The translations under genes and the position numbers were made by a program. 64,000 nucleotides of DNA. Origin: Congeria kusceri (lineage: Eukaryota > Mollusca > Bivalvia > Myida > Dreissenidae). The DNA is taken from contig CM051025.1 in NCBI GenBank assembly GCA_027627225.1, positions 57,103,681 through 57,167,680 on the forward strand. Direction: 5' to 3'. The notes under the pieces are model-generated. The model searched no databases and was not told the DNA's origin. It saw nothing but the letters and a program-made list of their open reading frames with translations. This document shows positions 13,013 to 53,079 of the stretch, in pieces (position 1 is the first letter of the stretch; each line of letters opens with the position of its first letter).

Positions 13013-14340
13013 GATTTTATAGAAGGAAACTCTACCTGTCAGATAAACTTTTGCTTTATCCGACAGGCAAGGTTTATCTCACACCCTCATGAATATACTT
13101 TTGACGGACTACTTTTACCAGGAATGTGAGTGACGTCATAAACAAGTAATTTTAAAGGTTACGAAATGGGGCGATATTTAACAGTTCATCTATTGGTGGA
13201 AATAAGACACTAAACATTCATCGACACAATACAGGTAGTTTCGGTTTAAAATAACTCGCCAAAATTCGCGTGCGCGCGTAATGACGAAATCAAATGTTTT
13301 ACGTCATTCAGTTGAGTTTTAAGTTTACACAGTGTTGGAATTTAAAAACAGCAATCAGATTACAATCTTTAGTGTTTCTGTGTTTTTGGGATGGATTATG
13401 ATAATAAGATTTAAAAGATATAAAAAGTGGATCCATGGAACATATGGCTCGAATGGAACCGGTGAGATTAATTCCATTTCAATTTTCTATAAGTCGAGTG
13501 TATTCCGAGCTGGATTGTTGTGGGTGGAGAACAGAGTTGCCATCATAAGGTGTTAGATCTAGTAATTTGGATGCAGTCTTCGATTAGTTTACTTTTGAAA
13601 GGAACTTTACATAAAGGGTTATTTCTTTGATGAATAAACCGTTTCTTTGTTGGTTGATCAAAGAAAGTCTATCCACAAAGAATTACTCGCTTACACCAAC
13701 TGTTTTAAAAGGAATAGAAGGATTATGTTTGCACCTTTATCGATCATGCCATGTGCGGATTAACAACTCACTATGGAAGCTAGAACCTCTGTAAAACTGG
13801 ACTACACGACGTTTTTATCAATGAAAAAATCGGGTGAGTAAGGTGTATTTCATTTTTTATTTTATGCTGTGTCATTCTGGAATAATTGAGTCACACGAGT
13901 TGTGTGTATATTTTGAAAGATAATAGAAATGGTATATAATAAACATCTCGACGAAGATAAATCCTGCATATACACTTTTGCAAAGTTAAAATTGCCAGCC
14001 ATTTTGGTCTTTTGTTGTTGAACAGTTTGGTCGAAACACGGACTTGCATTTGAATAAAACCTTCTTTTATCTACTGTAGTGTGTAGCATTTGGCATGGTG
14101 AACATATTTGAAACGAAGCATATGGCGATATTTTATCTTGTTACACTGCGTTTTGCATTGAATTGTTTCGGACTATTTCGAGTGGCGGAAATATCATGAA
14201 TATATTCCATATATATTCCATATTACTACGCAAGGTTAGATTCAGTAAATTTAATGCGTTTTTTAGTATTGTTTCAAATAATTAAACGTTAATAGTGTGT
14301 TTGTTAAACATAAAATAAATAAATAAAAATATGGTAGGAT

Positions 14341-14497
14341 AAATAGAATATTAGGTTAGTGTCTTTGTGTACTTGAATTTATCCGACTCGTCTCCGAAAG
14401 GCTTACACGGCTCGGCAAGCCTCGCCGTGTAAACCTTTCTTTAACTCGTCGGATAAATTCAAGTACACTTAGACACTAACCTAATATTCTCTATATT
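14341..14497. mobile_element. Fold-back (long palindromic) element
   Basis: A left arm of about 70 bp (aatagaatattaggttagtg.. to ..ttacacggc) is followed after a short GC-rich centre by its reverse complement ending cctaatattctctat. The arms could form a long hairpin. No coding capacity. It resembles the other fold-backs at 24,525 and 41,479 in shape but not in sequence. Confidence 0.75.
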
Positions 14498-16908
14498 TAA
14501 GACAAGTGACATATTGCAAATACAACACTATACAAAAACACGCAGCAAACACAAAAAGAAAATATGAAACGATTATTTTAGGTACGTTAGGATTTTGACA
14601 TCCGATCAGCTCTCTACACATGGATTGTTGGAGATTGGTCTAAAAACGGGAACACGGGTAACAGAAACAGAAACGTCTCTTATACTCGCACAAATTAGTG
14701 AAATATTGAGGTTATGACATGACTTTGCACACTTGTTTTGGGGTTATGCTGTTTTTACTGCACCAATCATGATATTCGAACACACGTTTACTAAATTTAA
14801 TATACATTTAACAAATCCACAAGTTTACTTAATTTAATATACATTTAACAAATCCAAACCGTATACTATTATCAGAACTATTGCAGGAACATTTTTGTTC
14901 TTAATACATACATGCAGAAATGGTGGTGTAAAATTTGTCAAATGGGAAAGAAGAGATTAAATATAAAACCGTTTGTCTTAATTAACTGAACACCAATATA
15001 AATATAATTATAGTTCATCATGTAGTTCTTAGCATAACTTAAGTATTTATTAAATAGAAAAACCAGTTATTGTAAGTATATATTATAATTTATCTTATCA
15101 AATGTACACATGTTTTTATCAAAAAGAAGTAATAATACACCACCGGAACTCTGCTGGCTAGAAACAATGTTTCACTTACATGTACGTAAACGGCTTAATA
15201 AGTATTTGTTATTAATGACAATAGTTTAATACGCATTTGCATTTTAGCAAATGCTTAGTTTATTTGCATTGATCTATTTCTTAACAAGAGAATATATTGT
15301 ACCTCATATCAAATTACTGCCTTATTGCAGATTTAAATTGCAATGTCCCCAAAGGAATGACAAGCAATGTATGGCAATATAATTTACATGATAGGCAGGT
15401 AATTGCATTTCTTCATGTCAGTTTATCATAATTAATAACATCAAAGGTCAATGTCTCAGCCAACATACTTGGTTAATATGTTAACATCTAAACTAAATTT
15501 AAACTGCGTTTTATTAGAGCAGTTATATACATTTGTATGCAATACATTGGAATACTGATTTGAACAAATAGTCACTGACTTGTTTGTATGATGGCATGTA
15601 CATTTGTAGTTGATTTCTTATTTCAGTTTGTCTTTATTTGTCCTATGTTACACTAGAAGAGTTAACTACAAACTCTCAATGTTGATACATAAACTATTGA
15701 AATATAACCAAAAAATAGAATTCTCGCATATAGATTCCGATTTGCTGTCTGTCTTTCATGCCAAGTACCATGACCTTTATTCATATATGACGTTATATAA
15801 CGATTACGAAATTGGTAATCATTCTACATTGGAATATCTACTCAAAGAGTCCTAAGACAGTCATCAACCTACTAGTGGGAATCCTAGATGGTAAGCAAGG
15901 ATCGATTGGTACGGAAAATGCATAGCTTTTAGAGAACCGTTTTACAGCTGTCCGGGGCTTACGTCGATGGGGTATTGATAGCACAATTAATGCTCTTTGT
16001 TTTAATACATGGATCAGTTTTATCCAGACACTTAATGCTTTTATCAATTCCATTTCATTGCAATAGCAAAATTATTCGTTTACTTAGTTGTTGAATAAAC
16101 CAGAAACGTTCCTCTAGATTTATGCTTAACATGCAAATGTAATGCCAAAATTTCTTAGAGAAAGCACGATAGCTCCATTTTACAATGTTTAATATATAAT
16201 TATTTTTGTGATATTTGGTTTGTACATTTTAGCTCATATTTTATTATTCAGTTATGCACTTGTCTAATAAATCAGATTTATGCCTCTTTCCAACTTTAAA
16301 ATCATAACAAATGAGTGTGGTTTGTTATGCAGTTTAATTACATTTCATTGAAGATGTTACACAAGAATTGTATTGCACCCATAGGGGAGACTGTAAAAGC
16401 AAAGCAATCAGACGCAATTCATATTTGCAATGACATTAAGCTTCATTGCTCATCATTAATCCCTAGGGGATCCTCCTATCACAGACTTCATGCATGTATG
16501 GGAGTTCATAAAATCCAGAGTCATTTCTGAATAGTTCTTCGCAATGTAATGATGCGATTTTTGGTTCAGAAACAAGAAATCATTTACTTTGTCGTTACAG
16601 CTAATTAATGGCAATGCAATAGTTAAGCACATCTTTTGTGTTAATATAATAACAGACAAATATCAAGAAGAAAGTTAAAGCATTTGGTCAATAATTGCGC
16701 AGTCACGTATCTTCAAGATCTATAGTAATGATTGTAATGGTTGTGTTAACACTTTACTCGCATAACCTGTGTATTACATTTCTATGTCGCCATTACCACA
16801 CTATAACCTTGTACAATATTTGTTTCACACTTTTAATGGACTTGATAAAAGTATAGTTCTAGTACATATATGTAACGCATTACTATCATAATGACCGCAA
16901 CGTTAAAG

Positions 16909-17098
16909 TGAAACTCCAGCTGCAGCAGCAGGAGAGCATTCTTATTAGTAGCACAATGTCCTTTATTTACGGCAAGTGACCAATTGCCAAAATACATAGC
17001 ACAATACAAAAACACCAACACAAAACACAAATATGAATAAACCTGGGGTCACCGCCTTAGAACGGTCAATGCAAAGAATTGGTGGTTCAAACCGGTTT
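16909..17098 (+). repeat. Dispersed repeat, probable SINE, with Pol III-like B box
   Basis: The unit starts gtgaaactccagctgca, has an ACA-rich middle (cacaaaacacaaatatgaa) and ends in ggggtcaccgcc..ggtggttcaaacc. The last part resembles a B box. Related copies lie at 23,251-23,410, 12,951-13,012, 44,028-44,100 and, for the ggtcacc end, 21,440-21,480. Five related pieces in 32 kb show a family. Confidence 0.55.
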
Positions 17099-18660
17099 CT
17101 TGTGCGCCAAAGTTATGCATCGTAGCAATATCAACTGTGTTTTGGAGAATTCAGCTACAATGCCAAGCACGATTCGTTGTCTTCCTTCCGTAGTGACTTT
17201 TCTACAATAATTCCGAGCATCTGATAATGTTGTTCATCACAAGTGTGTGTAGGCTTTACCATCAATGCAATAGAGTCAACTTTCAATGTTGAGACTTTTA
17301 CAACTTTTCTTATATGTGTTATTTCTAAATGCAAACGAGCAAAACCTAACTTAACCATTTTTGTGTTTTGTGTATGTTTCATTCGAGTATGCTGAAAGAC
17401 AATGAATAAAAAAATGTAAAGATCAAATGCTTATTTTATGCTTTCAATGCAAAATATTCATGAGAATGGAACCTCAAAATAATGCGTTTTGCAGCAAATT
17501 ATCTTCATGTCAGTAACGAACATACACACATATCAGAACGCGTTTGCTTGTTTTTAGTTTTATCCATTTCCAATGCACACAAAGCTCCGTTTTTGAAGTG
17601 TCCATATTCTTATGCATGAAAACACTAAACAAACGTAAGTACACTGTATTATTCCATATGTTGTTGTTTATTGTCAAACGTAATATTGCAACTAAAATAT
17701 TGTGGTCTCAATGATTCTTTGGCGTGTGTTGCGAGGCTGAGGATTTTAACGATTTTAACGAGTTTGAGTAATGTCTCTAACATTTGACATCGAGGAAAAC
17801 AATTATGAAAATACAAATTCACTTACTGTAAACGTATCATGCACGCACGATTGCGTGTTAACATTTTGGTTATGCTGATTAAATCTAAAGAATAGGATAT
17901 TTTCTCTGAGAAATTGTACAAGGCATCCCATTTTTATAATTGGATTGTAACTTGCTTGAAATTAGCCAGAGTCTTTGTCTTTTTGTGCAATGAAATAATC
18001 TATAATAATTTTCCTGACGCCAAACGGTGGGGAGTCAGGAATAAATATGATCTGTTATCTCGAGATACCACTCATATTAAGCAAACAATATATTATGTTT
18101 ACAATAATGTTGTAAAACCATGGTTGGTGTATATAAAATACTTATAAATATTCATTTTTAAGTTAAAATAAAAATCAGCGAAATATAGCTTTATAAAAAT
18201 GAAGCTTAATGAAAATGTCGTACGTGTAAATCTGATAGCAAATTAATCGTCTGTTAATACCATTTCATCATTGTTAGAGATATTAATTATAGACGAGTTC
18301 AGCTTGAATAATATGTTATATCTCATTCTTAATGGAATACATTTTATATAAATCTTGAAAATACGTTTGCTTTACTTTTTTATCGATCGGTCCTAACCTC
18401 CAAGTCGTAATTATCCAATGGGATGCGCAGTATGTTGAGAAAATGGATTCTTTGCTTCCGTTTCAAGTAGTGTACAACAGTATGTTAAAAATCGGAATGT
18501 GATTTTTATATGCATGCTTGTCATAGTTTATAAAATTAACATATATGTGTTGTGTTGTGTAGCTCATTTGGGTTAATATCAGGGTATCATTAACACATTC
18601 CACTACACAATTTCATAACTTCGTATTTGCTACAATGTATTTGCATGAGTCCTTTTTTAG

Positions 18661-47356
<28,696 letters not shown>

Positions 47357-47723
47357 CTGTCGATGTTTATTTGTATTTTTGCCATTTGCCATTTTTTAAT
47401 TTGCAAGACCAGTTATCACATGTCTTATGGTCTTAGGGTATAATTATTGTAGATATTGAAAATATCGTACATGTATTTATTAAAGAATGTCTGTAAAGAA
47501 ATGTCATTTGATATGCCAAAATACTCGTTTTATTATTTTCTATTTCGGATGAACGAAAAGAAGACGATTACTTACAAACGTATGTCCTTTTATTATTTGA
47601 CAACTAAGACCCCTTTTAAGGCTGGTATGTATTGCAACAAAATTGGATAATGTGTTATATCGTTATAAACACTAAAATCACTGTAGAAACGTATTTGTTC
47701 AGCACATCTTAAAATTCTAAAAA

Positions 47724-47923
47724 ATATTGCGTCATCTATACCCTGACCGAGATGCTAAGAACATAACCAAAACATATTGCGTCATCTACACCCTGACCGA
47801 GATGTTAAGAACATAACCAAAACATATTGCGTCATCTACACCCTGACCGAGATGCTAAGAACATAACCAAAACATATTGCGTCATCTACACCCTGACCGA
47901 GATGATAAGAACATAACCAAAAC
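47724..47923. repeat. 50-bp tandem repeat, 4 copies
   Basis: atattgcgtcatctacaccc starts four nearly identical 50-bp units, showing recent expansion. Downstream of the receptor's last exon B. Confidence 0.95.
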
Positions 47924-49557
47924 TGTTGTTTCTAATGCTCATTCATTAATAGTATCACTATTGATTGGAACTCTTATTTTCCATGTACATTCACTCGTAG
48001 TATCACTGCAATTCTTTAATCAATTACAAAATATCAACTTGTTTAATATACCAACATGAATTGAAATCATTGAATTATAAAGTTGCATCCTAACCTGATG
48101 TTATGGCTTCATCTTACTGCATAAAATGATATTTGGTTAATACTAATGTATACGCATGTTCACAGTAGAGTTAATTTTTAGCTTTATTTATAATATTGTT
48201 AAAACAATGTTTGACTTAAGATTATATGTGTATCATGCAAATAATAGTTCGAGAAGGATATATCTAGTCGTCGCAAAATGCCAATTCTGAACATACTTAG
48301 TGCTAAACATAACTCAGAATCATTGGACAAAGCCTTTGTTTGGTTATTGCAGATGACGCAATAGAAAGGGATACGAAGATCTAGTCTAAAATATGTATGC
48401 GTTTTTAAGTTTATAAGTTCCATGCTTAACTATCAAGTAAATCAATTCATCATATAAAACATTGAAAACTTAACATTAATAAATGCATTTACTGTTTATT
48501 GTATTGAATTTTTAATCTTCTTATATAAGGAATAACGCAACTTGCTCACAACTTGGACACACCACATCAAAATATAATCCCCAATGTGTTTGCTACAAAG
48601 TATTAAACAACGTCTATCAGTCCGGCGCATGAAGATATCCATCAACTGTATAAATATTACTTCAAACATTTGTATGGTAATAATCTACAAGAATGGGAAA
48701 CTACAACTAACAGAACATACATACATGCATACGTAAACAAACTAAGAAGCATATAAACTATTATGAACAAAAAATCAATCTAACAAAATAATAACAAAAT
48801 TAGCATCATTGACTCTCAGATAATTGTCCATAATTTTTGAAGCCTATATTTCTCGAACATAAACAGTTTTGAGGACCATAACCACTGCTTTTTAATAGTT
48901 ATAAGACTTAAGTATCATAATAAACATGTAATAAAGTATTTACTCATAATGAGAAAAGGAAAGTATTTCTATTTAGCACCCCCTGAACAATGGACAATAA
49001 TTAATGTTTCTTATTAAACTTGTGTAAGTTATATGTATTGTGACAATTCTATTTCATAAATAAATTTTTTTATTTAAAAATTGCGAATTTTAGATTTTGT
49101 CAAACAAAAGATATTTGAAGAAATTCTCTGAAATCGCTACACACAATGTGCCTAACCCAGGGTTTTTGTAAACATTCATTTTGAAACAGCAATGTGGTGT
49201 TTATTTGTCTACTACAGGATGCTTTAAAAGCATCAAAAGTATTGCAAATTTAAGTGCTTTCCTATCAATTTGAAGACTGAACCAAATAATAGGAAACACC
49301 TGAAAATTCATGGTTGCTAGGGCGCCTTTCTAGAATTGGTCAGCAACGAAATGAATGGCTGGTCTCTAAGTTATCTGGCCTTTATTTTGTAAGAAAGACC
49401 TTAAATTTAAAGAAAAAAGTCTCACTCAGGGGCGGTTCCAGGATTTCGGGGTTGGTGGGTGGGGCGGGAGCGAAAACTTTCGATCGTGCAGTTATAACCC
49501 CTTAATGTTGTCTGTGGGTCTGCATTCATCAGCTACAGATCCGTATCAAAGATATAT
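47924..49557. other. Non-genic stretch
   Basis: AT-rich with no convincing exon. 'aggggcggttccaggattt' at 49,430-49,450 resembles a motif common in invertebrate repeats, but I see no element ends. Confidence 0.5.
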
Positions 49558-49568
49558 ATTTTTTGCAA

Positions 49569-49614
49569 ATCATCATCACCACCATCATCATCATAATCAG
49601 CATCATCATCGTCG
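49569..49614. repeat. Interrupted (CAT)n microsatellite
   Basis: catcatcaccaccatcatca and similar triplets; the long ORF over it (His-rich) is an artefact of the repeat. Confidence 0.85.
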
Positions 49615-49854
49615 TCAAATGCACTTTGTTTCAGAGAATGTTAATTCGTCTGTATATCATGCACCTGTTTTGGCGATTAATTGCCCTTGTTTGATGTTCC
49701 TGTCCACAAAATACGTATATTACATCCTACTATATTCAATGTTATATATCATGAACATCTTTAAACATGTAAAATCCGTAGCTGAGAATATTCAAACTCA
49801 CACGCATCAAGAATTACTTGTATTATTTATTTACCGAAGTGTAATGGTCTCTTT

Positions 49855-50202
49855 GTGTGTGTGTATTTCGAAGTTTATGAGGTCCTTCCGTGCCTGAGGC
49901 TGCATTATGTGAGGACCCGGAGTGTGTCCCAGCACTCCCACCTAATTAATTTACTAGAGACTCACGAAAGTTGGGACGAATTTTGAATCATAGCTGCAAT
50001 TTCCAGCTATTTATTTTTTACTGAAAGATATTTAATTTTGGTGTGGTCTTGTGCTGTGGGGGGAAACTGGAGTACCCGGAGGAAACCCCACCTGTCCGGT
50101 ATGGTGACCACCAACCAAACTCACATGCGCCGGGAGATGGAAGAGAACCCGGGCCGCCTAGGTAAGAAGCGCGTGTACCAACCACTGCGCTAGTCGGACT
50201 GC
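49855..50202 (-). mobile_element. tRNA-derived SINE with perfect 14-bp target-site duplication
   Basis: gtaatggtctcttt is repeated exactly at 49,841-49,854 and 50,203-50,216. On the minus strand the 348-bp element starts with a tRNA-like head: A box tagcgcagtggttgg at 50,178-50,192 and a B-box-like gggttctcttcc near 50,139-50,150. It continues through a GC-rich body containing 'ggggtttcctccgggtactc' and ends in an (AC)n tail. The perfect target-site duplication shows it is a recent, complete insertion. Confidence 0.92.
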
Positions 50203-50216
50203 GTAATGGTCTCTTT

Positions 50217-51640
50217 TCGAAGTGAATGTCCTTAAATAGCTCACACGTACACAGTCATGCTCATCTGGTCTGCAATGTCTACATAGAAACAGTCATGTGT
50301 GTATGTTAAATCTAATTAAATTATTACGATATCAGTGAAACTGGTGGATGCTCCCCAATGAGCATTGCCAGGTAATTGGAATGCAAAGATGGGGGTAGAG
50401 ATATTAAATTAACTGCAATCCACTAGAACTGCAGGACCAAATATGTTGCCAGACTTGTATTTGAGCATGGCAGAAAAAAACCATGCAAACATTTCGTTAA
50501 ACCAAAATCCAGGCCCATTCCTGCAAAAAACAAGTGGTGAGACATCTTTCTAATACGGTAATTTCATCCTGACTAACTATCCATCAAGCATCACTGAATC
50601 ATACAGCTGTTTCGGAGAAATAGATCTGACACAAATGATGCACAAAATAGTATTAAATAATAAAGAAAGACCCATAACTCTGAAACAATTACCAAAAAAA
50701 AGAACCTACAGATAATAATGCTTATTTTTTGGCACTGAAGGCTTCGATCAAATTGCTTTGAATTTCTGCTGGTGGTTGCTGTTAAATAGCCTGGTCAAAA
50801 ATGGTATACAATATACTATATGCAGCAATAATTTAAGGAGTATCTACAATAATCAAAACGTTGGTAGCGTATAAAGACTGTTGGCGACAAAAGAAACTAA
50901 AAGCATGTGATTCATGATTGCAGTTTTGCTAAAAAGGAAACATTTGTTTGAATGAAGTTGAAATGTTCAACCTTTTAACATTATTAATGTGGCTTCTTAT
51001 AGTGTAAGACATCATATTAAAAACTAATGTGTAAGTAACGAAAAAAAAATTTGGCAGTTAATTATCTTATGCAAACGAAATCATATACTTGCCAGTTAAC
51101 AAGTTAATCTGCAACGGACCATAATAACCGATGAAACGTAGTTGTTAGTGCTTCGTATCCAAAGATCTATAAATGAACATGTTTATTTATAGATATTTGT
51201 TCGTAGCCCACTTAGTCAAAAGTAGGTCATACGATGCAAACTCTCGATTGTCCATAGTACTGTTTAAAAGTAATAAATTGCGGTAATTTGTTGTCAAAAT
51301 AGTCAAAATGAGAATTAGTAACAAGAAAAATCACTTTCGCAATGAGTCAAAAATAACCGATGTAGCGCATTAATTTGGTGGTCGTATTCCAGGACACTTA
51401 TGTTAATATTTCGGTTACATACAAGTTAATAGCAAAAGTTGCGGTGTCATTAGTTTAAAGTTACATTTTTTTTATAAATTTACTGTTTTTACGAAGTGTG
51501 TTTGTAATTAAACACATTTGTTATAAATTTACTGTTTTTACAAAGTGTGCTTGTAATAAAACACATGATAAACACATTATAATTCATATTACATACATTA
51601 TCTTGAAATCATTAAAATGTAAGAAAACGGGTGTAAAATT
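50217..51640. other. Non-genic stretch
   Basis: No exon, RNA gene or clear repeat recognised. One local direct repeat (ttataaatttactgtttttac at about 51,472 and 51,521, about 48 bp apart) is present. Confidence 0.5.
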
Positions 51641-51849
51641 TAGCTGAAGAATGACGCTTTCTGGTTTCGATTTACTGACTAATAGCCTGCAAAGAAAAGA
51701 AGTAGTTTTCTGCGATACCTGTTTTGGAAAGTACCCTCTCAAAAGACCGTTGGCTTCCATCAACAGTCTAAAAATTAAAGAAGTGGAATATCATGGCAAT
51801 ATGCTCATGGTACTAAAGCTTCCCACAAAGATTTTCTGAATTCCTCCAA

Positions 51850-52410
51850 GTTGTTTTGGCGAAATACCCAGTGTAATCGATATATACTTATGTTTGCACC
51901 CATAACTCAAAGAAAACTCAATGAAGCAGAAGATCCTTACACTAGGCTTGTCTACTCTTGGTTATAAAGCTTTCCATAAAGTTTCAATGGAGCAATTGGG
52001 CCAGTACTGGCTGAGAAATAGCACGGACAAGAATTGTGCACTACATGCTAATTTCATACCAAAGGGGCATAACTCCAAGAAAAAATATTTGACGCGGAAT
52101 CTCCTGCATCTCCTCTTTGTAATGAAGCTTCTGATAAAGTTTACTTAAAATATAACCAGTAGTTGCTGAGAAATAGCCGACAAGAATTGTGCATTTAATA
52201 CTAATGTCAGACATCTTCTAAGTCTCATAACTCTGAGAAAATTCATTGAAATCGAACGTCGTTGTTCACAGTGCACACTTCCTCCTAGTAACAAAGCTTC
52301 GCATAAAGTTTCATTGAATTCTGGACAGTAGTTGCTGAGAAATAGCCCGTACAAGAAAAAGGGACTGAAGGACGGACGGAAGGAGGGAAAGACTGACGGA
52401 CGAACAAGGC
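51850..52410. repeat. Degenerate repeat of about 170-200 bp (about 3 copies) ending in a GACGGACG tract
   Basis: Blocks 'agctt(t/c)cataaagtttca' and 'gctgagaaatagc..acaagaattgtgca' recur in order near 51,968, 52,125 and 52,300. The last copy runs into gacggacggaaggaggg (52,371-52,388). ORFs here are repeat artefacts. Confidence 0.7.
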
Positions 52411-52705
52411 GGCGACAATATACTACCCTGAAAATTTTCGGGGAGCATAACAAATAGCAAACAAATTGCACAAAAATGCTTATGCTCAATTTACACAATT
52501 GAATTAAATAAAGAACAATCAATCAATTACAAACACGGTTTCTGAGTTCAAATCACCCGTTCTTAAGATTAAATCAGATTTTCCGTCAGTTATGTCTCGG
52601 GAGCGCACCTTTAACAGTACTATAAGTTAAGTACTGTCTTCTCACTTTATCGAATGCTTTTCTTAGTATTGATAGCAGTTCATTACCAATGAGTCCCGGT
52701 ACTTT

Positions 52706-53079
52706 TTATTTCTTTCTTGGGGTTCCATTGGGTGTTTTGCTCTTCGCAGTACTAAAACTACTTCTTGTGTTGGACCTCGGTTTTGGTGAATCTTTTTGTT
52801 GAGAGTTTTCTACTGGATTGATCGTTTCCGTATGTGTTGCTTTTGGCGATTCTTGATTCGATTCTTTATTTGTGCTGTTGGAAGTCTTTTTGACAGGCTT
52901 CGGTGTTTCTTTGTTCATTGCCTTGGGAGACTCTTGGTTGTTGGGTTCGCCCTTTTCTGCATCCTGTCTAGGGACTGGCTTGACTTTGTACTTCTTCTTC
53001 ATTACGCATCCCATAATGATAAGGATGATGAAGATAACGATGACAATAGCTGCGATCACGCCGCCTATGATTCCTCCTT
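52706..53079 (-). CDS. Last exon: transmembrane helix and Ser/Pro/Lys-rich cytoplasmic tail
   Basis: The acceptor ttggttttcag is at 53,080-53,090. The exon reads EGGIIGGVIAAIVIVIFIIL.., then KKKYKVKPV and a tail with QESPKA (twice), KETPKPV and DSPKPR repeats. The stop codon TAA overlaps an AATAAA hexamer. The tail's regular S/T-P-K motifs suggest phosphorylation sites (inference). Confidence 0.85.

Larger units (their letters stand above)
11120..16265. repeat. Tandem segmental duplication, copy B
   Basis: Collinear with copy A over its whole length (anchors given there). It holds its own insertions: the terminal-inverted-repeat element 11,705-12,158, part of a dispersed repeat at 12,951-13,012, and a fold-back element at 14,341-14,497. 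A short ORF at 13,773-13,833 ends at a GTGAGT donor in a phase that would fit the first known receptor exon. It has no signal peptide and I do not accept it as exon 1. I recognise no gene here. Confidence 0.8.

Noticed and set aside
13773..13833. Possible first exon of the receptor (ATG.. to a GTGAGT donor, correct phase)
   Set aside because: The 20-residue peptide has no signal peptide and no family similarity; one matching phase out of three is weak evidence.
47700..47930. CRISPR-like array
   Set aside because: The 50-bp units are contiguous with no unique spacers, and the genome is eukaryotic.
49505..49897. 130-residue ORF with a His-rich segment
   Set aside because: The His run is the CAT microsatellite read in one frame; the remainder shows no domain and runs into a SINE.
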